DNA of 64,000 nt, from positions 248,001-312,000 of the forward strand of contig JBDTSP010000003.1 of the NCBI GenBank assembly GCA_039931065.1, written 5' to 3'. The DNA is from CADEED01 sp039931065 (GTDB lineage Bacteria; Pseudomonadota; Gammaproteobacteria; Steroidobacterales; Steroidobacteraceae). Position numbers and translations under genes: made by a program. Shown piece by piece: positions 16,923 through 24,871 of this stretch. The stretch's first letter is position 1; every line of letters starts with the position of its first letter. The notes beneath the pieces are model-generated. The model saw only the letters and a program-made list of their open reading frames with translations, made no database searches and was not told the origin of the DNA.

Positions 16923-18326
16923 ATGGGCTCGCAAAACCTGGAAGGCGTCCTCAAGGCCGCCGGCAACACCGTGCAGATGCTGCGCAATTCGCAAATTGGC
17001 GCTTATGTGTATCCGGTGGTGCCAAGTGAGTTCTACAACTGGCGCGACGAGCAGCGTGCATGGCGCGACAGCGCGGTGCTCTTCGACCAGTCGCATCACA
17101 TGGCGGAACTCACTATCAAGGGCCCGGATGCGCTCAAGCTGTGCACATATACGACGATCAACAGCTTCGCGAACTTCCCCCTCAACCGCGCCAAGCAGAT
17201 GGTGCCGACCAGCTACGACGGTTATGTCATCGGCGACGGCATCCTCTTCCACCTCGACAAGGACGAACTGCTGTTCGTCGGTCGCGCGCCCACGGTCAAC
17301 TGGCTGCAGTTCCACGCCGAAACCGGGGGATTCAAGGTCGAATTCATCCGCGACGATCGTTCGCCCTCGAACCCGAAAGGAAAGGCGGTCACGCGCCGGC
17401 ACTATCGCTTCCAGATCCAGGGGCCGAACGCCAAGGCGATTCTCGACAAGATCAACGGCGGGCCGATCCCCGACGTGAAGTTCTTCACGATGGACACGAT
17501 TAACATCAAGGGCCGCAAGGTTCGTTGCCTGCGCCATGGCATGGCCGGCGCGCCGGGCCTCGAAATCTGGGGCCCGTACGAACAGGCCGAGGAAATTCGC
17601 GACTACATCCTCGAGCAGGGCGCGGAATTCAACATCGTGCCCGTGGGTTCGCGCGCCTACGCGAGCAACACGCTCGAGTCGGGCTGGATCCCCTCCCCAC
17701 TGCCCGCCGTCTACACCGGCGAGAAGATGAAGAAATATCGCGAGTGGCTGCCGGCCGGCAGCTACGAAGCCACCGGCTCCATCGCGGGCAGCTTCGTCAG
17801 CAACAACATCGAGGATTACTACCTCACTCCTTATGAACTCGGCTACGGCCCGTTCGTGAAGTTCGATCACGACTTCATCGGCCGCGAGGCGCTCGAGCAG
17901 AAAGCCAACCAGCCGCATCGCAAGAAGGTGACGTTCGCCTGGCACGCGGACGACATGGCGAAGATCTATGCGTCGCTGTTCCATCCGGGCGCCGATCACT
18001 ACAAGTTCTTCGATCTGCCCAATGCCAACTACTCGTCTTCGTCGTACGACAAGATCGTGAAGAACGGCAAGACCGTCGGCGTCTCAATGTTCGGCGGCTA
18101 CAGCTACAACGAGCGCACGGCGCTGTCGCTCGGCGTCGTCGATCCGGACGTCAACGTGGGCGAGGAACTGACACTCGTCTGGGGCGAGGATGGCGGCGGC
18201 ACGCACAAGACCACGGTCGAACGGCACAAGCAGCTCGATGTTCGCGTGACCATCTCGCCGGTGCCCTACTCGCGGGTCGTGCGTGACACGTACACCGAAG
18301 GCTGGCGGAAAGCCCAGAGCGCCTGA
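16923..18326 (+). CDS. ligM: Tetrahydrofolate-dependent vanillate/3-O-methylgallate O-demethylase (LigM/DesA type)
   Basis: 467 residues from ATG 16923 with AAGGAAG upstream. The whole protein matches the LigM/DesA subgroup of GcvT-like aminomethyltransferases: LRNSQIGAYVYPVVPSEFYN, WRDSAVLFDQSHHMAELTIKG, RHGMAGAPGLEIWGPYEQA, SRAYASNTLESGWIPSPLPA and VKFDHDFIGREALEQ. LigM transfers the methyl group of lignin-derived methoxy-aromatics to tetrahydrofolate. LigM and DesA are close homologues with different substrates (vanillate/3-O-methylgallate versus syringate), so the exact substrate is open. The gene is monocistronic and followed by a strong terminator. Single-carbon recycling genes are not in the window. 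Confidence 0.88.
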   Translation: MGSQNLEGVLKAAGNTVQMLRNSQIGAYVYPVVPSEFYNWRDEQRAWRDSAVLFDQSHHMAELTIKGPDALKLCTYTTINSFANFPLNRAKQMVPTSYDGYVIGDGILFHLDKDELLFVGRAPTVNWLQFHAETGGFKVEFIRDDRSPSNPKGKAVTRRHYRFQIQGPNAKAILDKINGGPIPDVKFFTMDTINIKGRKVRCLRHGMAGAPGLEIWGPYEQAEEIRDYILEQGAEFNIVPVGSRAYASNTLESGWIPSPLPAVYTGEKMKKYREWLPAGSYEATGSIAGSFVSNNIEDYYLTPYELGYGPFVKFDHDFIGREALEQKANQPHRKKVTFAWHADDMAKIYASLFHPGADHYKFFDLPNANYSSSSYDKIVKNGKTVGVSMFGGYSYNERTALSLGVVDPDVNVGEELTLVWGEDGGGTHKTTVERHKQLDVRVTISPVPYSRVVRDTYTEGWRKAQSA

Positions 18327-18364
18327 CCCGGCGGCCCCATCGAAAGTTAGAGCGTTTTGAACTA

Positions 18365-18392
18365 CCCGCCCCGGCTTCCAGGGCGGGTTTTT
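18365..18392 (+). terminator. Rho-independent terminator of ligM
   Basis: A 7-bp GC stem (CCCGCCC / GGGCGGG), a 9-nt loop and a run of five T lie 38 bp after the ligM stop codon. Confidence 0.88.
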
Positions 18393-18476
18393 CATTGTCT
18401 GGAATTGTCGGCCGCGGGTCGGCACAATCCCCGCGACGCGGTGGGCCGCGCCGGCAGTCAGCATGGGAAAACAACA

Positions 18477-19649
18477 ATGAAGCAATTGGCCTTGGCAGTC
18501 CTGCTCGGCAGCGCATTTTCGATGGCCCACGCCGGGGCTGCCCTCGACGCACGCATCTGGACCTATCAATACCTGCTCGCGACTTCGACGACGGAACGCG
18601 AACTTGCGCCCATCACCGAACACATCATCAAGCAGCCGTTTCTGCAGGTCCCGGAAATCCTGGATTTCGCGGCGGAAGTGTTGCTCGCCCGTGTCAGTGA
18701 AGCGGATTATCCGCTGCAGAACAAGTTGCGGCTCGTGCGCGTGTTGGCCAAGGAGAAAAGTCCGCGGTACAACGCGGTCCTGACGCGTGTGAACGAGCAG
18801 GCGAAGAAGAGCGAGCTCGCCAAGGAAGCTCGTGGGGCGATTTCGAAGAAGAAGCCCGCCGGGCCCGCATACGTTCCGGGCGCTGTGGATATCAGTGCCA
18901 TCGTCGCCGAGGTGGACGCGGCCGCGCTCGCCGCGAAACCCACTACCGAACAGGGCGAGCACCTGGCGAAGTTTCCGGGTGGCGACTTCGGCGGGTTGTT
19001 CGATTGGGCCGGAAAACCACATCAGGTGATAAGCGGCCAGACCCGGATCACCGATGGCTTCATCATCAACGTGAAGATCCAGCGGCTCACTTTCTTCTAC
19101 CGCGGATTGGGCCGCGTCGTTTTTGGCTATAGCGCCGCAGATCGCGCCTGGCAGTTTCAGGCCGTGGTCGCCGACCCACTGGTGTTCGAGCAGGAGTTTT
19201 CGTATCGCGAGCGCGCATCGCAGCTCGGCATGCCCGACGCGCCCACGCTCGAGATGATGCAGCTGGTGAGCGGCTACACCGCGTCGATGAAAAACGTGCT
19301 GGAAGTGAATTACCGGCGCCAGACCCGGCCGCTCGAGTTCATGGACACCGCGGCCGAGATCCTCGCGACCGAGTTCCAGTCGTCGAGCGATCCGGTAAGG
19401 GTCGACATGTACGCATGGATCTGCCGGCTGCTGACCATGCACGGCGGCCAGCGTTACGCCGCGATCCTGAAAGAGGTGGCGGACAAGACCGACGATCCCA
19501 AGCTCGGCCGATTCGCGCGGCTTCCGATCGAACCGACCAGCGAGGTTCCGGCGCAGCCCTACGCGCCGGGCACGATCTCGCTCGCGTCGCAACGCGTGAA
19601 GTACCCGGTGTTGTATCCGCAGTCGACTTTTCAGGCCGGCAGGCTCTGA
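18477..19649 (+). CDS. Secreted protein of unknown function
   Basis: 390 residues from ATG 18477. The N-terminus (MKQLALAVLLGSAFSMAHAG) is a clear signal peptide. The first 100 mature residues are helical (ITEHIIKQPFLQVPEILDFA, LQNKLRLVRVLAKEKSPRYN) and resemble HEAT-like repeats by eye. The middle carries a beta-rich segment (IQRLTFFYRGLGRVVFGYSA) with an aromatic pattern, and the end is helical again. I do not recognise the family. It stands alone between the ligM terminator and the GntR operon, on the same strand, and is probably periplasmic. Confidence 0.75.
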   Translation: MKQLALAVLLGSAFSMAHAGAALDARIWTYQYLLATSTTERELAPITEHIIKQPFLQVPEILDFAAEVLLARVSEADYPLQNKLRLVRVLAKEKSPRYNAVLTRVNEQAKKSELAKEARGAISKKKPAGPAYVPGAVDISAIVAEVDAAALAAKPTTEQGEHLAKFPGGDFGGLFDWAGKPHQVISGQTRITDGFIINVKIQRLTFFYRGLGRVVFGYSAADRAWQFQAVVADPLVFEQEFSYRERASQLGMPDAPTLEMMQLVSGYTASMKNVLEVNYRRQTRPLEFMDTAAEILATEFQSSSDPVRVDMYAWICRLLTMHGGQRYAAILKEVADKTDDPKLGRFARLPIEPTSEVPAQPYAPGTISLASQRVKYPVLYPQSTFQAGRL

Positions 19650-19756
19650 ACGCGCATGCTCCGACGGCAATGAGCGTCGGTAGTTAGCCGGCGTAACGCC
19701 GCAAACTTTCTTTTGCATTGAAGGGTTGAAACCCCTTCCTTTGCGAACGGAACTGA

Positions 19757-19771
19757 GTATACACTGTATAC
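19757..19771 (+). promoter_or_regulatory. Putative operator/promoter of the GntR-ABC operon
   Basis: GTATACA-C-TGTATAC is a perfect 7-bp inverted repeat around a central C, ending 5 bp before the gntR ATG. It contains two TATACA elements that could act as a -10 hexamer. The second (19767-19772) would place transcription start at or near the ATG, giving a leaderless or very short-leader mRNA. YtrA-type GntR proteins usually bind such a site and repress their own operon. No good -35 at standard spacing was found. Confidence 0.55.
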
Positions 19772-19776
19772 ACAGT

Positions 19777-20166
19777 ATGTACAGCGGCCTAAACATCTCC
19801 CAGACCGACGCCCGCCCCATGTATCTGCAGATCATGGAGCAGATCCGGCAGCGCATCGCGGCCGGGGATTGGGCGGCCGGGCGGGAATTACCCTCGATCC
19901 GGGTACTGGCCGCCGACCTGCGGGTCAGCGTCATCACCATCAAGCGGGCCTACCTCGACCTCGAGAGCGAGGGGGTCATCGTGACCCGCCACGGCAAGGG
20001 GTCCTTCGTCGCGGACGTCAACGGCCTGGCCGGTGAACTGCAGGAAGAAAAGCTCGACGAGCACCTGACCGCCGCCGCCGGGATCGCCACCGGCCTTGGC
20101 ATGTCCGCGGACGACCTCGCGGCGCGCCTGCGCCGCGTTCACAAGACCCTGGAAAAGAAGAAATGA
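19777..20166 (+). CDS. GntR family (YtrA subfamily) transcriptional regulator
   Basis: 129 residues. The winged helix fills most of the protein: PMYLQIMEQIRQRIAAGDW, ELPSIRVLAADLRVSVITIK, RAYLDLESEGVIVTRHGKGS. The short helical C-terminus without a ligand domain marks the YtrA subfamily, whose members repress adjacent ABC exporter operons. Its last bases overlap the ATPase gene by 4 bp (ATGA), so the genes are translationally coupled. Earlier in-frame Met codons at 19726 onward lie in or before the palindrome and are unlikely starts. The inducer is not evident; cell-envelope antibiotics induce some family members. Confidence 0.9.
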   Translation: MYSGLNISQTDARPMYLQIMEQIRQRIAAGDWAAGRELPSIRVLAADLRVSVITIKRAYLDLESEGVIVTRHGKGSFVADVNGLAGELQEEKLDEHLTAAAGIATGLGMSADDLAARLRRVHKTLEKKK

Positions 20167-21053
20167 ACCCGACGAAACACCTCGAGATGCGCGGCGTACG
20201 CAAGACCTATCGCTACTTCACGCTCGACGATCTGTCGATGGACATCGAGCCGGGGCAGATCCTCGGTTTCGTGGGGCCGAACGGTGCCGGCAAGAGCACG
20301 ACGATCCGACTGGCGATGGGAATGATCGCGCCGGATGCCGGCGAGGTGCGGATACTGGGTCACGACATCATCTCCGCGCAGGCCCTCGCGAAACGCGATG
20401 TTGGTTTCGTGTCGGCTGAAATGCGCCTGCTGCCGCATGCCTCGTTGGGCTGGCACATGCGCTTCGTCGCGTCCATCTACCCGGGATGGGACGGAACCTA
20501 CGCGGAAAAACTCGTGAAGCGCTTCAACCTGCGCCCGGAGCAGAACGTGCGCGCGCTTTCCACCGGCGAACACGTGAAGGCGGTGTTGTTGCTGGCGCTG
20601 GCGCGCCGCCCTCGCCTGCTCATCCTCGACGAACCAACCAACGGACTCGACCCGGTGGCCCGCCATGAAGTGCTCAGTGAATTCATGGACGTGTTGCGCG
20701 ACGACAGCCGCTCGATTCTCTTCTCCTCACACAACACCGTGGACGTGGAGCGTATTTCCGATCGCATCACCTTCATCGATCGCGGCCGCATCGTCGACAG
20801 CAGCGACAAGGAGGATTTCCTCGAACGCTGGCGCCGCATCCACCTGCAACTGTTGCCGGGCGCCACGTTGCCCGATCTGCCCAACATCGTGGGCAACGCG
20901 CGAGACGGACAGTTCGTGACGCTGACCACCAATCATTTCTCCGACGCGCAGATCGCCCAGCTCGGCGGCCAGGTGCGCGATGTCCAGCGCATGAATCTCG
21001 AGGAGATATTCGTCGCGAACGTCATGCATCACCGGGAGGCGCGCGGCCAATGA
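20163..21053 (+). CDS. ABC transporter ATP-binding protein (YtrB-like)
   Basis: 296 residues. Walker A GPNGAGKST (about residues 39-47), Walker B LLILDEPTNGLDP (about 155-167) and a switch His in SSHNTVDVERIS are present. The signature loop is LSTGEHVKA instead of LSGGQ, a variation seen in some exporter subunits related to YtrB. A C-terminal domain of about 80 residues follows. The gene overlaps gntR and the next permease gene by 4 bp each. It should energise the permease encoded at 21050. Confidence 0.92.
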   Translation: MNPTKHLEMRGVRKTYRYFTLDDLSMDIEPGQILGFVGPNGAGKSTTIRLAMGMIAPDAGEVRILGHDIISAQALAKRDVGFVSAEMRLLPHASLGWHMRFVASIYPGWDGTYAEKLVKRFNLRPEQNVRALSTGEHVKAVLLLALARRPRLLILDEPTNGLDPVARHEVLSEFMDVLRDDSRSILFSSHNTVDVERISDRITFIDRGRIVDSSDKEDFLERWRRIHLQLLPGATLPDLPNIVGNARDGQFVTLTTNHFSDAQIAQLGGQVRDVQRMNLEEIFVANVMHHREARGQ

Positions 21054-21721
21054 ACATCGTGGTACGTAAACTGATCGCCAAGGAACTTTACGTAAATCGC
21101 TGGCTCATCATCGGCGCGACGCTTTCCGGCGTGCTCTCGGTGCTCATCGCCGCCACTGGCAACAAGGCGGCTTTCAACATCGGCATGTTGACGTGGATCA
21201 CGACCATCATCGCGTTCGGCGTGATGCTGGGCATCTACGGGGTGGCCAACGAACGCAAGGAACACACGCTGCTGTTCGTGTTGAGCCTGCCGATCTCGAC
21301 CGGCGACTACGTGCGCGCCAAGCAGATCGGACTTTCGCTGTGCTTCTTCATGCCGTGGCTGTTTTCGAGTGCCGCGGCCGTGGCGCTGATCCTGATGCAT
21401 CCGGACATCCCCGACGGCCTGCTGCCCTTCACCGTGTTGTTGTGCGTTTTCATGTTGGCCAATTTCCTGCTGGTGGTATGCGGCGCGCTGCATGCCCGCT
21501 CCGAAGCACTCGTATCGGCCGTCATCATCGTCACCAACATGGCCGTCAGCGCCTTCATGTTCACGGTGGCCGCCATCCCGGCGATCGGCTCCACCATGTT
21601 CGGACCGACACCGATCTGGAACGACACCACGTGGACGGTGCTGGCCGCCGAACTGGTGTTGCTCGCCACCGCCTTCCTCCTGCCATTTCTGTTCGCTGCC
21701 CGCAGCCGCGACTTCATCTAA
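21050..21721 (+). CDS. ABC-2 type membrane permease subunit
   Basis: 223 residues with about six transmembrane helices (IIGATLSGVLSVLIAA, TTIIAFGVMLGIYGVANE, PWLFSSAAAVALILMH, TVLLCVFMLANFLLVVCGAL). The motif GVANERKEHTLLFVLSLPIS is typical of ABC-2 permeases. It pairs with the ATPase at 20163. Substrate unknown; exporter function is inferred from the family and from the GntR-type operon. The next gene starts 13 bp downstream. Confidence 0.85.
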   Translation: MNIVVRKLIAKELYVNRWLIIGATLSGVLSVLIAATGNKAAFNIGMLTWITTIIAFGVMLGIYGVANERKEHTLLFVLSLPISTGDYVRAKQIGLSLCFFMPWLFSSAAAVALILMHPDIPDGLLPFTVLLCVFMLANFLLVVCGALHARSEALVSAVIIVTNMAVSAFMFTVAAIPAIGSTMFGPTPIWNDTTWTVLAAELVLLATAFLLPFLFAARSRDFI

Positions 21722-21734
21722 GGGACTAAAGAGA

Positions 21735-23828
21735 ATGAACCTTCCATTACCCGAACAGCGTCTGCACGCACTCGACGCGGTCCGCGGCTTTGCGTTGTTG
21801 TTAGGCGTGGCGTTTCATGCAGCGTTGTCGTTCATGCCCGGTTGGCCGCCCGGCATCTGGGCGATGAACGACAACTCGCCCAGTCAGTTCCTGAGTGACG
21901 CGGCCTTCGTCACGCACATCTTCCGCATGTCGCTGTTCTTCTTCATCGCCGGATTCTTCGGCCGTCTGCTCTACCACAAGCTCGGCGCGCAGGCGTTCTG
22001 GGTGAATCGCGCCAAGCGCATCGCAGTGCCGCTGGTGGTGGGCTGGATCATCCTGTTCCCGCTGATCGCCTGGGTCTGGACGGTCGGCATCACGAAGGTG
22101 CTCGGTACGGCGCCCACCATGCCCGAGATGCCGAAGACCGCGGGTGCATTCCCGCTCACGCACCTGTGGTTCCTTTATCAGCTGCTGCTGCTGTACGTGG
22201 CGGTCCTCGCGGCGCGCGCGCTCGTACTTCGAGTCGACAAAGGACACAAGCTGCGTGCGATGGCCGACCGGGCGATCGACGTCTCGATCGACAAGATGAT
22301 CGGGGTGTTCGTGCTCGGCATTCCGCTCACGATCGTGTTGATGCAAGTGCCCATGTGGTTCTACTGGGCAGGCATCCCGACCCCCGACCAGTCACTGCTT
22401 CCACAGGCGCCGGCGACCGTCGGCTTCGCCAGCGCATTCATCGTGGGCTGGCTGGTGCAGCGCTCGAGCTCTGCGTTGGCGGCGATCGAGCGCCGCTGGC
22501 AGGAGCACCTGGTGTTCGCGGTGATCGCAACTGCGTGGCTTCTGTACGTCGTCAAGACGGTGCCGATGGCACAGCCGGGCAACACCAAGACGTTGTTTGC
22601 CTACGCATTCGGCGTCGCCGTATGGGGCTGGGTCCTGGGTCTCACCGGCGCCGCGCTCAAGTTTCTCTCCAACTACAGCCCCGTGCGCCGCTACATCGCC
22701 GACGCGTCGTACTGGATCTATCTAGCGCATTTGCCGGTGGTCGCGGCGTTCCAGGTGTGGGTGGGTCGTTGGCCGCTGCACTGGGCGGTGAAGTACCCGC
22801 TGATCGTTGCAGCGAGTTTCGCCGTGTTGTTCCTGAGTTATCACTTCGTGGTCCGCCCGTCGTTCATCGGCCAGCTGCTGAACGGCCGCAAAGTGCGCCG
22901 CGGGCGTTCGACGGCCCCGGCCGCCGCGCCGTCGGGCGAGGCGGGCAACTCCGTTGCCTCGTTGCGCGGAATCACCAAGCGATACGGGGCGGTCACCGCG
23001 CTCAATGGCATCGACCTGGATCTGCACCGCGGCGAGTTGTTAGCCGTGTTGGGGCCGAACGGCGCTGGCAAGAGCACCGCGATCGCGCTCTGGCTCGGCC
23101 TCGTAGAGGCGGATGCGGGAGAGGTCGCCCTGCTCGGCGGCTCGCCGCTGGATGCGGCACGGCGCCGCGGTCTCGGCGTGATGATGCAGGACGTGGAACT
23201 CTACAAGGAGTTGCACGTACGCGAACTTGTCGCGCTGGCATCGAGTTACTACGGCAATCCGCTCAGCGTCGATGAGACGCTGCGCCGCGCCGGCATCATC
23301 TCGTTGGCCGACCGCCGCTACGGCAAGTTGTCGGGCGGCCAGAAGCGCCAGGCGCAATTCGCGGTAGCAATCTGCGGGCGGCCGAAGGTTTTGTTCCTGG
23401 ACGAACCCACGGTGGGTCTCGACATCCAGGCACGCGAGGCGTTGTGGACAAACGTGCGCAGGCTGCTGGCGGAAGGCTGCTCCATCGTGCTCACCACGCA
23501 CTATCTCGAGGAAGCCGAAGCGCTTGCGACCCGCGTCGCCGTGGTCAACAAGGGCCGCGTCATCGCCTCCGGCAGCGTCCCCGAAATGCGCGCCCTCGTT
23601 GCGCGCCGGCAGATCAGTTGCGAGACCGCGCTGACTCCCGAAGTGATCCGCACCTGGCCGGGCGTCAGCGAGGCCACGCGTGACCACGCGCGCCTGCACA
23701 TCGTCGCGACGGATGCGGAGTCCATCGTGCGCCGGCTGCTCGCCACGGACCCGACCTTGAGCCGGCTCGAAGTACGCGAAGCCGGACTTTCCGAAGCATT
23801 CAACGAACTCACCAAGGAAGCCGCATGA
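21735..23828 (+). CDS. Fusion of a membrane acyltransferase-3 domain with an ABC transporter ATPase
   Basis: 697 residues from ATG 21735; a longer frame upstream is spurious. Residues about 1-385 are a multi-pass acyltransferase-3 domain of the OpgC/MdoC type (HALDAVRGFALLLGVAFHAA, FRMSLFFFIAGFFGRLLYHK, FWVNRAKRIAVPLVVGWII, YWIYLAHLPVVAAFQVW). After a short Ala/Pro/Gly linker, residues about 405-697 form a complete ABC ATPase: Walker A GPNGAGKST near 439, LSGGQKRQ near 531, Walker B LFLDEPTVGLD near 552 and a switch His in TTHYLEEAEAL. The two halves are in one uninterrupted frame. The next gene, an ABC-2 permease, overlaps by 4 bp and is the likely partner. Acylation of an exported glycan or lipid coupled to its export is a guess. 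Confidence 0.9.
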   Translation: MNLPLPEQRLHALDAVRGFALLLGVAFHAALSFMPGWPPGIWAMNDNSPSQFLSDAAFVTHIFRMSLFFFIAGFFGRLLYHKLGAQAFWVNRAKRIAVPLVVGWIILFPLIAWVWTVGITKVLGTAPTMPEMPKTAGAFPLTHLWFLYQLLLLYVAVLAARALVLRVDKGHKLRAMADRAIDVSIDKMIGVFVLGIPLTIVLMQVPMWFYWAGIPTPDQSLLPQAPATVGFASAFIVGWLVQRSSSALAAIERRWQEHLVFAVIATAWLLYVVKTVPMAQPGNTKTLFAYAFGVAVWGWVLGLTGAALKFLSNYSPVRRYIADASYWIYLAHLPVVAAFQVWVGRWPLHWAVKYPLIVAASFAVLFLSYHFVVRPSFIGQLLNGRKVRRGRSTAPAAAPSGEAGNSVASLRGITKRYGAVTALNGIDLDLHRGELLAVLGPNGAGKSTAIALWLGLVEADAGEVALLGGSPLDAARRRGLGVMMQDVELYKELHVRELVALASSYYGNPLSVDETLRRAGIISLADRRYGKLSGGQKRQAQFAVAICGRPKVLFLDEPTVGLDIQAREALWTNVRRLLAEGCSIVLTTHYLEEAEALATRVAVVNKGRVIASGSVPEMRALVARRQISCETALTPEVIRTWPGVSEATRDHARLHIVATDAESIVRRLLATDPTLSRLEVREAGLSEAFNELTKEAA

Positions 23829-24619
23829 ACGCGCTGACCAACACCGTTACCGAAACCTTCGTGCTTCCGCCGCGCCGCGCGGCCGGCGCCTATCTCGCCG
23901 AAGTGCGTTACGAATTCACCCGGGTACTGCGTAATCCCGCGCTGGCGTTGCCCATCATGCTCGTGCCCGCCGCGCTCTACATGCTCATCGCGGTGGCCGT
24001 CGCCGGCGAGGCCATCGACAAGGATCCGGGCCTCGGGGTCTTCCTGTTCGGCGGATTTGGAGTGCTGGCGGTGACCATGCCGGCGTTGTTCACCATCAGC
24101 GCATCGCTCGCGATGGAACGCGAGATGGGTTTGATGAAGCTCAAGCGCGCGCAACCGGCTCCCCCGGGCAGCTGGCTGGTCGCCAAGCTCGTGACCGGAG
24201 TTACGTTCAGTACGCTTGCCTACCTGCCGATGCTGGCCGTTGGCCTCGGCTTTGGAAAGCTGACGCTCGACCTGCCTCATGTCGCCGCGATGAGCGCGGT
24301 GCTGATAACGGGGTCCATCCCGTTCTGCGCGCTCGGTCTCATGATCGGAACGCTGATATCAGGCTCCGCAGCGCCCGGATACGCCAACCTCGTCTATCTA
24401 CCGGGCTGTTACCTGAGCGGGCTGTTCTTCCCGCTGCCGAAATCGATGTTCTGGCAGACGCCGATCTGGCCGCAGTTCCATGTGAACCAGCTCGCGATGC
24501 ATGCCGCCGGGGTCACCAAGTTCCAGTTCATCCCGGTGCAGATGGCGGCCGCCGCGCTGGTGGGCTTCACCGTGCTGTTCAGCGCGGTCGCCATCTGGCG
24601 GCTGGCACGCAAAGGCTAA
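23825..24619 (+). CDS. ABC-2 type membrane permease subunit
   Basis: 264 residues with about six helices (IMLVPAALYMLIAVAVA, GVLAVTMPALFTISASLAM, LAYLPMLAVGLGFGKL, VLITGSIPFCALGLMIGTLI, LVGFTVLFSAVAIWRLA). MEREMGLMKLKRAQPAPPGS and YANLVYLPGCYLSGLFFPLP are standard motifs of drug- or lipid-type ABC-2 permeases. Its start overlaps the acyltransferase-ABC fusion, which should be its ATPase. It is the last gene of the GntR operon. Confidence 0.87.
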   Translation: MNALTNTVTETFVLPPRRAAGAYLAEVRYEFTRVLRNPALALPIMLVPAALYMLIAVAVAGEAIDKDPGLGVFLFGGFGVLAVTMPALFTISASLAMEREMGLMKLKRAQPAPPGSWLVAKLVTGVTFSTLAYLPMLAVGLGFGKLTLDLPHVAAMSAVLITGSIPFCALGLMIGTLISGSAAPGYANLVYLPGCYLSGLFFPLPKSMFWQTPIWPQFHVNQLAMHAAGVTKFQFIPVQMAAAALVGFTVLFSAVAIWRLARKG

Positions 24620-24671
24620 CTATCCTGGGATGCCCCGCGGCGGCGCTTGTCGCACCCGCGGGGACTATCCT

Positions 24672-24821
24672 TTGAAATACGTCGTCGCACTCGTCGTTGC
24701 CCTGCCCGGTTTCGGGCCTGTGCATGCGCTAGAACTCTCGCCTGCCGCCTGGGGTTATCGAAACGCGCTCGCGTCCGGAACGCCGTATCCCGGCGTGACG
24801 TACATGAACGGTCGTCTCTGA
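24672..24821 (+). CDS. Possible 49-residue secreted peptide or gene remnant
   Basis: A TTG-started frame gives a good signal peptide (LKYVVALVVALPGFGPVHA) followed by only about 30 residues (LELSPAAWGYRNALASGTPY and so on) and a stop. A 7-bp hairpin (ACCGCAA GGA TTGCGGT, 24821-24837) starts at the stop codon. No clear ribosome binding site was seen. It may be a small exported protein or the truncated start of a lost one. Confidence 0.3.
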   Translation: MKYVVALVVALPGFGPVHALELSPAAWGYRNALASGTPYPGVTYMNGRL

Positions 24822-24871
24822 CCGCAAGGATTGCGGTAATCTCGCCTCTCCAAGCGCGGGGGACCTGAAAG

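Noticed and set aside
18084..19943. 619-codon minus-strand frame opposite ligM and the secreted protein
   Set aside because: It crosses a terminator and two real genes, with a non-protein-like composition.
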